DNA of 64,000 bases. Origin: Aquabacter spiritensis (GTDB taxonomy: Bacteria; Pseudomonadota; Alphaproteobacteria; Rhizobiales; Xanthobacteraceae). The notes beneath the pieces are model-generated. The model made no database searches, was not told where the DNA came from, and saw nothing but the letters and a program-made list of their open reading frames with translations. The DNA lies in assembly GCF_004346185.1 (NCBI RefSeq), contig NZ_SMAI01000015.1, positions 62,001 through 126,000 on the forward strand, read 5' to 3'. Below, piece after piece: positions 23,948 to 31,938 of the stretch; within the stretch, counting starts at the first letter, position 1, and every line of letters begins with the position of its first letter. A program made the translations under genes and the position numbers.

Positions 23948-25621
23948 ATGAAGCTGACGGGTGGAGAAGCGCTCGCGCACCAATTGGTGCGCGAAGGCGT
24001 GAGGGACGTGTTCGGCATTCCCGGCGTGCAGCTCGACTGGGCCACCGATGGGCTCCGCAAGGTGGAAGCTTCCATTCGCTTGATGGTGGGCCGGCACGAG
24101 CAGGCCGCCTCCTACATGGCTGATGGCTATGCCCGCACGACCGGGAGGGTGGGCGTGTGCATGGTGGTGCCCGGCCCCGGCCTTCTGAACGCCATGGCGG
24201 GCCTCGCCACCGCCTATGCCTGCAATTCACCGGTCCTGTGCATCTCAGGCGACATCTATTCTCCCGCCCTCGGCAAGGGGCTCGGCCTGCTGCACGAGGT
24301 GCGCGGTCAATCGCAGATCCTGGGCGCCGTTACCAAATGGCAGGGGCGCGCCAACCGCCCGGAGGAGATTCCGGGCGTGGTGAGCGAGGCGTTCCGGCAG
24401 ATCCGGGCCGGTCGACCACAGCCAGTCGGCATCGAGATCGCCCACGATGTGCTGAGCGCCAGCGCGGACATGGAACTGGCCGCGCCTCAGACCGGCGATG
24501 GCCGCCTCCGCCCCGATCCGAAAGCCGTGGCGGCGGCAGCCACCCTGATTGCCGCCAGCCGTTGCCCGGTCATCTATGTCGGCGGAGGCGCCATCGCGGC
24601 CGATGCCGGCGCCGCTTTGGCCGCCTTCGCCGAGAAGCTCCAGGCGCCGGTGGTCATGGGCGAGAACGGCCGGGGCGCCATTTCCGACAGGCACCCCCTG
24701 GCGCTGGACACGTTGGAAGGGCGCGCCGTCTTCCCCCATGCCGACCTCTGCGTGGTGGTGGGCAGCCGCTTCGTGGAGACGGCGCAGGGTCAGCCCGCCT
24801 GGCCCACCGGATCCATGAAATACGTGTACCTCAATGCCGACGTGGCCGCCTGGGGCCCGCCCCGGCGCGCCGACGTGGCGCTGCATGCGGACTGCGCGCT
24901 CGGCCTGGAAGCGCTGGGCGCGGCCATCGGCCAACGCCCGCCGATCGCACTGGAGCTCGATGCGGTGCGCGCCTGGGCCGCCGCGCAGATGGCCGACATC
25001 GAGCCGCAAGGCGCCTGGGTGCGGGCGCTGCGGCGGGCCATTCCGGACGACGGCATTCTGGTCAACGAACTGACGCAGGTGGGCTATTTCGCGCGCCTCG
25101 CCTATCCCGTCCATGCGCCACGGACCTTCATCGGCCCGGGCTATCAGGGCACGCTCGGCTACGGCTTTCCCACTGCTTTGGGAGCGGCCGCAGGCAATCC
25201 GGACAAGGCGGTGGTGAGCATCAACGGGGATGGCGGCTTCGGCTGGGGCATGCAGGAGCTGGCCACCGCCCGCAAATACGGCCTGAACATCGCCATCGTG
25301 GTCTTCAACGACGGGCATTTCGGCAATGTGCGCACCCTGCAGGAGGGTCAGTTCGGCACCGCCTTCGGCGTGGAGCTGGTCAATCCGGATTACAGCACCC
25401 TGGCCGCCGCCTTCGCCATTCCCTACCGCTCGGCGGACACGCCGGAAGCGCTGGAAGCGGCATTGAAGGACAATTTCGCGGCCGGCGGTCCCATGCTCAT
25501 CGAGGCACAAGTGGGGCGCATGCCCAGTCCCTGGCATCTGCTACGCCTCGTGCCACCTCCCTTCGCCGCGGGCCGGGCGGTTCCGCCCAATCCCCTGGGC
25601 GCGCCGCCCGCGCAAGGATGA
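23948..25621 (+). CDS. Thiamine-diphosphate-dependent enzyme (benzoylformate decarboxylase / acetolactate synthase-like)
   Basis: A 557-residue three-domain ThDP enzyme. The cofactor-activating glutamate is E51 in GRHEQAA. The ThDP/Mg motif begins GDGGFGWGMQEL near residue 430 and ends with FND about 27 residues later. Members decarboxylate or carboligate 2-oxoacids. With an aldehyde dehydrogenase remnant only 7 bp downstream, a 2-oxoacid decarboxylase making an aromatic aldehyde is the natural reading, as in mandelate / benzoylformate pathways, but acetolactate-synthase-like activity cannot be excluded. It lies 81 bp after the permease gene, in the same operon. Confidence 0.85.
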   Translation: MKLTGGEALAHQLVREGVRDVFGIPGVQLDWATDGLRKVEASIRLMVGRHEQAASYMADGYARTTGRVGVCMVVPGPGLLNAMAGLATAYACNSPVLCISGDIYSPALGKGLGLLHEVRGQSQILGAVTKWQGRANRPEEIPGVVSEAFRQIRAGRPQPVGIEIAHDVLSASADMELAAPQTGDGRLRPDPKAVAAAATLIAASRCPVIYVGGGAIAADAGAALAAFAEKLQAPVVMGENGRGAISDRHPLALDTLEGRAVFPHADLCVVVGSRFVETAQGQPAWPTGSMKYVYLNADVAAWGPPRRADVALHADCALGLEALGAAIGQRPPIALELDAVRAWAAAQMADIEPQGAWVRALRRAIPDDGILVNELTQVGYFARLAYPVHAPRTFIGPGYQGTLGYGFPTALGAAAGNPDKAVVSINGDGGFGWGMQELATARKYGLNIAIVVFNDGHFGNVRTLQEGQFGTAFGVELVNPDYSTLAAAFAIPYRSADTPEALEAALKDNFAAGGPMLIEAQVGRMPSPWHLLRLVPPPFAAGRAVPPNPLGAPPAQG

Positions 25622-25628
25622 GGCCGCC

Positions 25629-25917
25629 ATGAGGGCCTACCCTGACAGCTTCATCGCCGGTACCGTCGTGCCGGCGCGGGGCGCGGAGAGGGTGACGCTC
25701 ATCGATCCCACCACCGAGGGGCCGTGTGGATTGGTAACCTTCGCCAGCCCTGCGGACGTTGATTCCGCTGCCATCGCCGCGGCCTTCCCGGCCTGGTGTG
25801 GCCATGCCGATAGCCCTCGCGTCAATGGGTGCGGGGCCGGTGCATGCCACCGTGAGCACCATCACCGCCCTGCCTCAGGTGGTCGAGACGGTGGCTGGGC
25901 GCTGCGAGGGGTGGCTG
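25629..25917 (+). pseudogene. Aldehyde dehydrogenase remnant (N-terminal, decayed)
   Basis: The frame from the ATG at 25629 reads MRAYPDSFIAGTVVPARGAE, then VTLIDPTTEGPCGLVTFAS and AAIAAAFPAW, which is the standard opening of an aldehyde dehydrogenase (FIDG, INPATEE, AFPAW). After about residue 57 the similarity stops and a different frame (about 25803-25917, MPIALASMGAGPVHATVSTI) resembles the next ALDH segment less clearly. About 40 residues between them and all catalytic regions are missing. It sits 7 bp after the ThDP gene, so an intact dehydrogenase was probably once the next operon gene. The N-terminal match is firm; the second segment is tentative. Confidence 0.6.
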
Positions 25918-26094
25918 GATGGGGGCATCGCCTGCGGCCATCTCCGCCGCCTGCCGCTTCCGCGGGGAAGCGGTGAGCCGGCGCGATTGCACCCACCCCA
26001 ATGCCTGCGGTACTTTCGGTGCCATCAGGCGAAGAGATAGAGCAGGCTGCCGTCCCCTCTCGCCGGACAGCAGAGCCTGGCGGAGGACAAGGAT

Positions 26095-26943
26095 TTGGCC
26101 CGCATGACGGCGAAGACGAGCCCAGCGCCTGCAAGGGACGAGGCGGACGGCGAATCGAGCGTACGGGCCGTGGATCGGGCGGTGGCCATCCTCACCTGCT
26201 TCACGCCGGATAGGCCCTCCATGAGCGTCATGGAGATCCAGAAACGCATCGGCCTCAGCCGCCCCACTCTCTATCGTCTGCTGCAGACGCTGGTGGCCAA
26301 CGGCATGATGGTGTCGGAGGGAGACCCCCAGCAATTCCGCCTCGCCCACAGCGTCCTAAAGCTGGCACAGGCCTACCTGTCAGGCATCAATCTCGTGGAA
26401 ATTGCCGGCCCCCACATAGCCCACCTGCGCGATGTCTCGGGAGAGACGGCGGCCCTCTTCGTGCCGCGCGACGCCCAGCGCCTGTGTGTGCTGGAGCACA
26501 AGAGCCGACATGTACTCGCCATATCCCGTGGCGTCGGCGAATTGCTCGCCCTGCATCAGGGCGCGAGCGGACGGGCCATGCTCGCCTTTATGAGTGAGCC
26601 GACGCAGAACGCGCATGTTGCCGGGTTGAATTCTGCCGAGCGAGCCCAGGTCGGCAAGCTCCTGAAGCATACGCGCGATGCGGGTTTTGCCCGCAGCTGC
26701 AACGAGGTCATTAGAGGCGCGGTCGCGATCGCTGCACCCATTTTTGACCATTCTGGCGAGGCGATCGGTTCAGTGGGGCTTTTTGGTCCAACTGCTCGCC
26801 TTTCGGATCACGATATCGATCGATTGGCGCCGGATGTCATGAATACTGCGAGCGCCATCTCAGCCGAACTCGGATTCGTCGCACGGCCGGCCCAGGTCAC
26901 ACCGCACAGTAAACGCACAGGACGGCGAGTTCCGCTTAGCTAG
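26095..26943 (+). CDS. IclR-family transcriptional regulator
   Basis: A 282-residue regulator. The winged helix is at residues 20-80 (VRAVDRAVAILTCF; MEIQKRIGLSRPTLYRLLQT), followed by the GAF-like effector domain (SGETAALFVP; GAVAIAAPIFDHSG). IclR proteins commonly control aromatic-acid operons. The start shown is TTG at 26095 with GGAGG 8 nt upstream; an ATG three codons later is the alternative. The stop codon lies one base before the left inverted repeat of the IS481-type element, so the insertion just spared the gene or supplied its final codons. A candidate for binding the shared GTCC-N7-GGAC sites. Confidence 0.88.
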   Translation: MARMTAKTSPAPARDEADGESSVRAVDRAVAILTCFTPDRPSMSVMEIQKRIGLSRPTLYRLLQTLVANGMMVSEGDPQQFRLAHSVLKLAQAYLSGINLVEIAGPHIAHLRDVSGETAALFVPRDAQRLCVLEHKSRHVLAISRGVGELLALHQGASGRAMLAFMSEPTQNAHVAGLNSAERAQVGKLLKHTRDAGFARSCNEVIRGAVAIAAPIFDHSGEAIGSVGLFGPTARLSDHDIDRLAPDVMNTASAISAELGFVARPAQVTPHSKRTGRRVPLS

Positions 26944-26944
26944 G

Positions 26945-26966
26945 TGTTCAGTCCGGGCATTGATGG
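26945..26966. repeat. Left terminal inverted repeat of the IS481-type element
   Basis: TGTTCAG-TCCGGGCATTGATGG, 22 bp, matching the reverse complement of 27668-27690 (TGTTTGATCCCGGG then CTTTGATGG) with a few mismatches and one gap. It abuts the IclR stop codon. Confidence 0.6.
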
Positions 26967-27634
26967 ATTGGATCGATGGTGAATCGTTCAGGTTCTGAAG
27001 TCCAGCATTTGCAGATGAATTCGTAGGGCGTTAGCCCTCTGAGGGTCTTCAGGCGCCGGCCGAAATTGTAGGCGGCGACGAAGGCATCGCCTCGATCAGG
27101 GCCATGAGGAAGGCCGAGGCCCGGCCCGTCTTCCCGACGACCTGCACAAAGGCGAATTTGCTCGTGCGATCAATGGCGAGATAGAGGTACAACTTTCCCT
27201 CGGCGGTCTGCACCTCGGCGATGTCGATGTGAAAAAAAGCCAATTGGATAGGACTTGAACCGCCTCTTCGACTCCTTGTCGCCTCACCTCCGGCCGCCGC
27301 CTGATACCGTGGCGCTGAAGGCAACGATTGGGGGATGACCGTGTCAGGTGCGGGATCATCGCCTGCAAGGCATAGAGGCCGTCGTCGAAAGGCAGCAGCG
27401 TATGCCGCCGGAAAGCGACCATGATCGCCTCTTTCTCGATCGACAGCACGGTCGATGTCGGGTCCCTCGGACCCGTCGGCAGATCGGCGACCGAGATCCG
27501 CTTCTTCCTCTCGGCCACGGTCTTTTGGTTGATCCCTTAGCACTTTGCCAGAGCCCTCAGGCTCTCTTGACTATGCTGTATCGCTCGACGGACCGCCCCC
27601 GTCCTTGGGCGCTCCCATGAAGAACCCGGCCCAT
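26948..27634 (-). pseudogene. IS481-family transposase, multiply disrupted
   Basis: Reading left from the ATG at 27634, MGRVLHGSA is followed by a frameshift to AVRRAIQHSQESLRALAKC, an in-frame stop, then INQKTVAERKKRISVADLPT, AFRRHTLLPFDDGLYALQ and IPHLTRSSPNRCLQRHGI. A further shift leads to FHIDIAEVQTAEGKLYLYLA and IDRTSKFAFVQVVGK with the first catalytic Asp. A deletion of the rest of the DDE core then joins directly to AYNFGRRLKTLRGLTPYEFI and the C-terminus ending at 26948. There are thus at least two frameshifts, one stop and one internal deletion. The order of segments matches IS481 transposases throughout. Confidence 0.8.
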
Positions 27635-27667
27635 AGTGCTTCCTTCCACTCCTGCGAAAAGACTGCA

Positions 27668-27690
27668 CCATCAAAGCCCGGGATCAAACA
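27668..27690. repeat. Right terminal inverted repeat of the IS481-type element
   Basis: CCATCAAAGCCCGGGATCAAACA read backwards pairs with the left end at 26945-26966. It lies 34 bp beyond the transposase ATG, the expected distance for this family. Confidence 0.6.
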
Positions 27691-28172
27691 TGGCGTCGCG
27701 TGCAGTTTCGCCGGCAACCCTTAAGGGCCGAAGCGCGCGGGCGCGTGCTCGCCGAGGCGGGCCGCTATCTCTCCGCGCCGATGCCGCCCCTATGACCGGC
27801 GCGCGGTCCTCGATCGATTTCGGCTCGTCGGCGGCGAAATCAAGGGAGGGGGTCGAGCCTTACGAGAGCCCGAATGCGTCAACGGCGTTTCACACAATTG
27901 GCGGGAGGGGATTGTTTCGGCGCACAAGGAAAAAGGCGGGATCGTGAAATGGCGCCACGCCTGCATCTCCGGCGTTCTAGACCACTTAATTAATACACTG
28001 CGCTCGCAGCATCACTTCATCACTTCGACTGCGCGCCTCTCCGACAAAATTGTGTCCAATCGTTAAAAATTTCCCACCACAGGGTATTATCGTATATCGA
28101 GAATTGTTAAAAAGTTGGGGGGAGGCGGCGTCAACGTCTGGCGACGCTTAGGGGCAATGAGGGGCGATTTCG
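27691..28172. other. Region between the IS remnant and the autotransporter
   Basis: No gene can be supported. 27691-27950 is GC-rich with only short chance frames. 27960-28120 turns distinctly AT-rich (TTAATTAA; GTTAAAAATTTCCC; TATTATCGTATATCG) and most likely carries the autotransporter promoter. I could not choose one -35/-10 pair. Confidence 0.45.
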
Positions 28173-31100
28173 ATGGTGCTCGGGCGGGATCTGACGGTCG
28201 TGGCGCGTGCGCGTCCGGGTGCGGGGCGTGGCCTCAAGGGTTTCCTTCTGGCGTCGGTCGCCGCTGCGCTGGTGATCAATTGCGGCACTGGCTCGGCTTT
28301 CGCTGCGCCCGTCTCGCCGGTTACACCTTATTCGGGCGGCGGCGGCGCGGGCGGCTCTGCAGCAGAGGCCGGGGCAACCGGTGGGGGCGCCTCGCACGTG
28401 ATTTTAGGTGAAGACGGAGATGCCGGGGCAACACCGGATGCCGGTGGTGGCGGCGGCGGCGCCAATCGACGCAACGGGGGCGAAGGCGGCAACGGCGCGC
28501 TCGGCGGGGCCGGGGGCAGTGTCGACGGGGCAGCCGGCTCGGACGGCGAACCAGGTTCGACGAACATATTCGGTGGCGGCGGTGGTGGTGGCGGTGCGGG
28601 CGTGTATGGATATAGCGGCGCTCTGACCGATCTCTCCACGTCCTACACGGGTGGTGCCGGCGGCGCCGGCGGTTCGGCGGCGGGCGGAAGCCAGGCCCCT
28701 GCCGGGGCGGGCGGTGGCGGTGGCGGCGGCGGTGGTGCAGGCGCCGTTCTTACATCAACCTCATATTCCGGCCGTGTGACAATCTCCGCCGATCAAACGG
28801 GCGGGATCGGCGGGGCCGGTGGGGCCGGCGCGGGCGAGGGCTATGGCGGCAATGGCGCCACCGGCGGGGCCGGCATCGTCCTCTACAGCACAGTCAAGAC
28901 GCCCCTCGCCGCCTACGTGACGATCAGCAGCACGACAACGATCACAGGCGGCGCCGGCGGGGCGGGCGGCACCGCCGGCTTGTCGGCACCGGCTAACGTA
29001 GGGATCGCCGGCAACGGCGGCGCCGGCATCGAAGTGGCAGAAGGCACCGGCAAATATGCGATCACGGTCAGCGGGACGGTGACGGGCGGCGCCGCAGGTG
29101 GTGACACGGCGTCCGGCGGGCCGGGCATCGTCGGCGCCAATTTGTCTGTTTTCATCATGGACGGTGGCACCGTAAGTGGCGGCGCCGGCGCGACCCCGGG
29201 GGCCGCGATCCTGTTCACCGGCGGCTCCAATGTCGTGGATTTATCGACCGGCGGGACCCTGGTGGGGAACGTCCTTGGGGCCGGGGCTGGCGACATCATC
29301 GAGTTGATCGGCGAGGGCCAAGCCACGCTCAATATGTCCCAGGTCGCGGGCTTCGGCTCGTACAATATGGCGTCGACGGGAACCTGGACCCTGAACGGGC
29401 CGACGAGCGGAGCGACGCAGTGGTATTTCCAGGCCGGCACCCTCGCGATCTCGGATTTCGCGTCGCTCGGCTCCGAAGCCAGTCTGTTGACATTCTATGG
29501 CGGCACGCTCGCGGTGACCGCGTCATCGTCGACAGCGATGACGGTGTCACTCACGACGTACGGCGGGGGCGGCACCATTCAGGTGGCGAACGCCGCGACG
29601 GCGACCATGTCCGGCGTGATCTCGGGTGAAGGCGCGCTTACAAAGACCGGCGCCGGCACGCTGATCCTGCTCGCGGACAATACGTACACGGGCGGCACCA
29701 CGATCTCGGAGGGCACGCTCCAGCTCGGCAATGGCGGCACGACGGGTTCGGTCCTCGGCACCATCGTCAACAACGCCGCGCTCATCATCAACCGTTCGGG
29801 CACCTACGACTTTCCCAATACCATCACCGGCTCCGGTTCGGTGGAGATCCTCGGCGGCACGGTGAACTTCACCGGCGCGGGCGGCTATAATGGTACGATC
29901 AGCGTGGTTGATTCCTCGTTCGTGCTGTCCCAGGGCTCAACCAGCGCCTCGACCTTCACGATCGGCTCCGACGCGACGATCAGCGGCACGGGCACCATCG
30001 GCGGCCTGACGGTTCTGAATGGCGGCACGGCCGCGCCGGGCTATTCGCCGGGCACGCTCACGGTCAACGGCAACGTCGTGTTTGCGTCGGGCTCGGTCTA
30101 CCGCGTCGACATTACGCCGGAGGGCGCCACCGATCTCATCACCGCGACCGGCACGGCGACGATCTCGGGCGGCACGGTACAGGTCGTGGCGAGCGAGGGG
30201 ACCTACGCGCCGGGCACGACCTACACGATCCTGACGGCGCAAGGCGGTGTCACCGGGCAGTTCTCCGGGCTCACCGTGAACTACGCCTATCTCGATCCCT
30301 CGCTGACCTATGACGCCAATAACGTCTACCTGCTCTTCGCGCGCAACGCGACGGCGTTCCCCGACTCTGCCTACACGCCGAACCAGAAGGCGGCGGCACG
30401 GTCGGTCGAAAGCCTCGGGGCGGGCAGTTCGGTCTATGATGCGGTGCTGCAGCTCTCCACATCGGCGGCACCGGCGGCATTCGATGCGTTGTCTGGCGAA
30501 GTTTATGCCTCGGCGTCCTCCGTGATGCAGCAGCAATCGATCTATCTGCGCGAAGCGGTCGGCTCGCGGGTGCGGCAGGGCCTCGCCGGCGAGAAGGCGC
30601 CGGGCCAGGCGACGGCGCAGCTCGCGCCGGGCTATGACGCGACGGTGTGGGCCTACGGCTACGGCGGCTGGGGCCAGTTTTCCGGCGACGGCAACGCCGC
30701 GAGCGTCGATTCTTCGATCGGCGGCTTCCTGATGGGCGTCGATGCGGCGGTCACCCCGTCGACACGGGTCGGCCTCGTTGGCGGCTACAGCCGCTCGACC
30801 TTGACCGTCGATGCCCGCTCATCCTCGGGCGACATCGATAATTATGATGTCGGCGTCTATGGTGGGGCGGAATTCGGGGCTTTGTCCCTGTTTGGCGCGG
30901 TGTCCTACACGTGGCATGACCTCTCCGTCGACCGCACGGTGGCGTTTGCCGGCTTCTCGGGGCTCAACTCGGCCAATTACGACGCGGGCACGGCCCAGGT
31001 GTTCGGCGAGGCGGCGTGGCGGATCGGCCTCGACACGATGCTCGATCCGAAGACCTTCGGGACGGCGTCGGTGACGCCGTTCGTGAACCTCGCTTATGTG

Positions 31101-31490
31101 AACCTGTCGTCGGACGCCTTCACCGAGACAGGCTCAGCGTCGGCGCTGACGGGTTCGGCCGACACCGAGAACACGTTCTATTCGACGCTCGGAGTGCGGG
31201 CTGCGACGCGGATCGAGATGGCGAACGGGGCGGCATTGACGCCGCATCTGAGCCTCGGCTGGCAGCACGCCTTCGGGGACGTCAACGCGAACGCGAACCT
31301 CGCGTTCGTGGCTGGCGGATCGGCGTTCACGGTGTCGGGCGTTCCGATTGGCCGCGACAGTGCGCTCGTCGGGGCGGGTGTCGAATATGCCTTCTCGAAG
31401 ACGGTCGCGGCCTCGCTCGCCTACAGCGGGCAGTTCGCGTCCGGCATCGAATCCAACGCCTTCAAGGGCGCCATGAGCATCAAGTTCTGA
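28173..31490 (+). CDS. Autotransporter with glycine-rich passenger domain
   Basis: An 1105-residue type Va secreted protein. A long signal peptide (LLASVAAALVINCGTGSAFA, cleaved near residue 44) leads to a very glycine-rich region, residues 50-310, dense in GGAGG-type repeats. A beta-helical part with a passenger-associated repeat (ALTKTGAGTLILLADNTYTG) follows, then the C-terminal beta-barrel from about 815 ending in Phe (FKGAMSIKF), as needed for outer-membrane assembly. The passenger would be displayed on the cell surface, probably as an adhesin. No protease triad was seen. It has its own upstream region and a strong terminator. The barrel resembles that of the second autotransporter in this window. 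Confidence 0.88.
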   Translation: MVLGRDLTVVARARPGAGRGLKGFLLASVAAALVINCGTGSAFAAPVSPVTPYSGGGGAGGSAAEAGATGGGASHVILGEDGDAGATPDAGGGGGGANRRNGGEGGNGALGGAGGSVDGAAGSDGEPGSTNIFGGGGGGGGAGVYGYSGALTDLSTSYTGGAGGAGGSAAGGSQAPAGAGGGGGGGGGAGAVLTSTSYSGRVTISADQTGGIGGAGGAGAGEGYGGNGATGGAGIVLYSTVKTPLAAYVTISSTTTITGGAGGAGGTAGLSAPANVGIAGNGGAGIEVAEGTGKYAITVSGTVTGGAAGGDTASGGPGIVGANLSVFIMDGGTVSGGAGATPGAAILFTGGSNVVDLSTGGTLVGNVLGAGAGDIIELIGEGQATLNMSQVAGFGSYNMASTGTWTLNGPTSGATQWYFQAGTLAISDFASLGSEASLLTFYGGTLAVTASSSTAMTVSLTTYGGGGTIQVANAATATMSGVISGEGALTKTGAGTLILLADNTYTGGTTISEGTLQLGNGGTTGSVLGTIVNNAALIINRSGTYDFPNTITGSGSVEILGGTVNFTGAGGYNGTISVVDSSFVLSQGSTSASTFTIGSDATISGTGTIGGLTVLNGGTAAPGYSPGTLTVNGNVVFASGSVYRVDITPEGATDLITATGTATISGGTVQVVASEGTYAPGTTYTILTAQGGVTGQFSGLTVNYAYLDPSLTYDANNVYLLFARNATAFPDSAYTPNQKAAARSVESLGAGSSVYDAVLQLSTSAAPAAFDALSGEVYASASSVMQQQSIYLREAVGSRVRQGLAGEKAPGQATAQLAPGYDATVWAYGYGGWGQFSGDGNAASVDSSIGGFLMGVDAAVTPSTRVGLVGGYSRSTLTVDARSSSGDIDNYDVGVYGGAEFGALSLFGAVSYTWHDLSVDRTVAFAGFSGLNSANYDAGTAQVFGEAAWRIGLDTMLDPKTFGTASVTPFVNLAYVNLSSDAFTETGSASALTGSADTENTFYSTLGVRAATRIEMANGAALTPHLSLGWQHAFGDVNANANLAFVAGGSAFTVSGVPIGRDSALVGAGVEYAFSKTVAASLAYSGQFASGIESNAFKGAMSIKF

Positions 31491-31527
31491 GACAGGGCAC
31501 ACCGCGCCGCGTGGTGCTGTGATGAAG

Positions 31528-31571
31528 GCGGCCGAGGCGTCCGGAGGACGCTTCGGCCGCTTTGCTTTTTT
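31528..31571 (+). terminator. Strong Rho-independent terminator of the autotransporter gene
   Basis: A 15-bp stem (31528-31542 with 31546-31560, one G-T wobble) closed by a 3-nt loop and followed by TTTGCTTTTTT. It lies 38 bp after the autotransporter stop codon. This is the clearest intrinsic terminator in the window. Confidence 0.9.
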
Positions 31572-31574
31572 CGG

Positions 31575-31839
31575 GCCCAACGCCCCGCCGGCGCTGCTTG
31601 CGTCCCTGCTCGGCGGCGGTCGCGTTCCGCCTCGGACAGCGCCGCGGCGCGCCCCTTGGTGGACATCACCGCGATTAGGTCGGAGAGCTGCTGCGACTGC
31701 AAAGCGAGCAATTGGTGGCCGGCCTGCGTGGCCTGAATCGGGCCCGTGGCACCCTGACTCTGGCCGATGAGGGTCGCCATCTCGGCCTTGTTGGCGTCGA
31801 GATTGCCGACGATGCCGGCCTGGACTGCAGCGCATCCTG
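31575..31839 (-). pseudogene. trbJ: Fragment of conjugal transfer gene trbJ
   Basis: The minus strand encodes QAGIVGNLDANKAEM, then ATLIGQSQGATGPIQATQAG and HQLLALQSQQLSDL, matching the C-terminal third of TrbJ, a periplasmic component of P-type (trb) conjugation systems. Upstream, QDALQ is in another frame, and a single missing G (CAGTCCAG in place of the expected CAGGTCCAG) explains the shift. Neither the N-terminal two thirds nor neighbouring trb genes are present, and the C-terminus decays near the terminator. This is a scar of an integrated conjugative element or plasmid. Confidence 0.72.
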
Positions 31840-31938
31840 CGGGGCGCGATGGCGCGGCTCTGCCGTGAGCGATAGGACGGCTATCTATCAATCACACATT
31901 CGCTACTATGTGAGCTATAGCGGGAGGCTTTATCGCTC

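Larger units (their letters stand above)
26945..27690. mobile_element. Internally deleted IS481-family insertion sequence
   Basis: About 746 bp bounded by imperfect inverted repeats (26945-26966 and 27668-27690) that both begin TGTT and share CCGGGC and TTGATGG. The inside is a broken IS481-type transposase gene on the minus strand. Complete relatives are around 1.1 kb or longer, so a central part is missing. I saw no clear target-site duplication. The element is immobile unless served in trans. Confidence 0.7.

Noticed and set aside
27049-27543. Intact transposase gene in the IS remnant
   Set aside because: The two overlapping frames carry different parts of one IS481-type protein, with frameshifts, a stop and a deletion; no single frame is complete.
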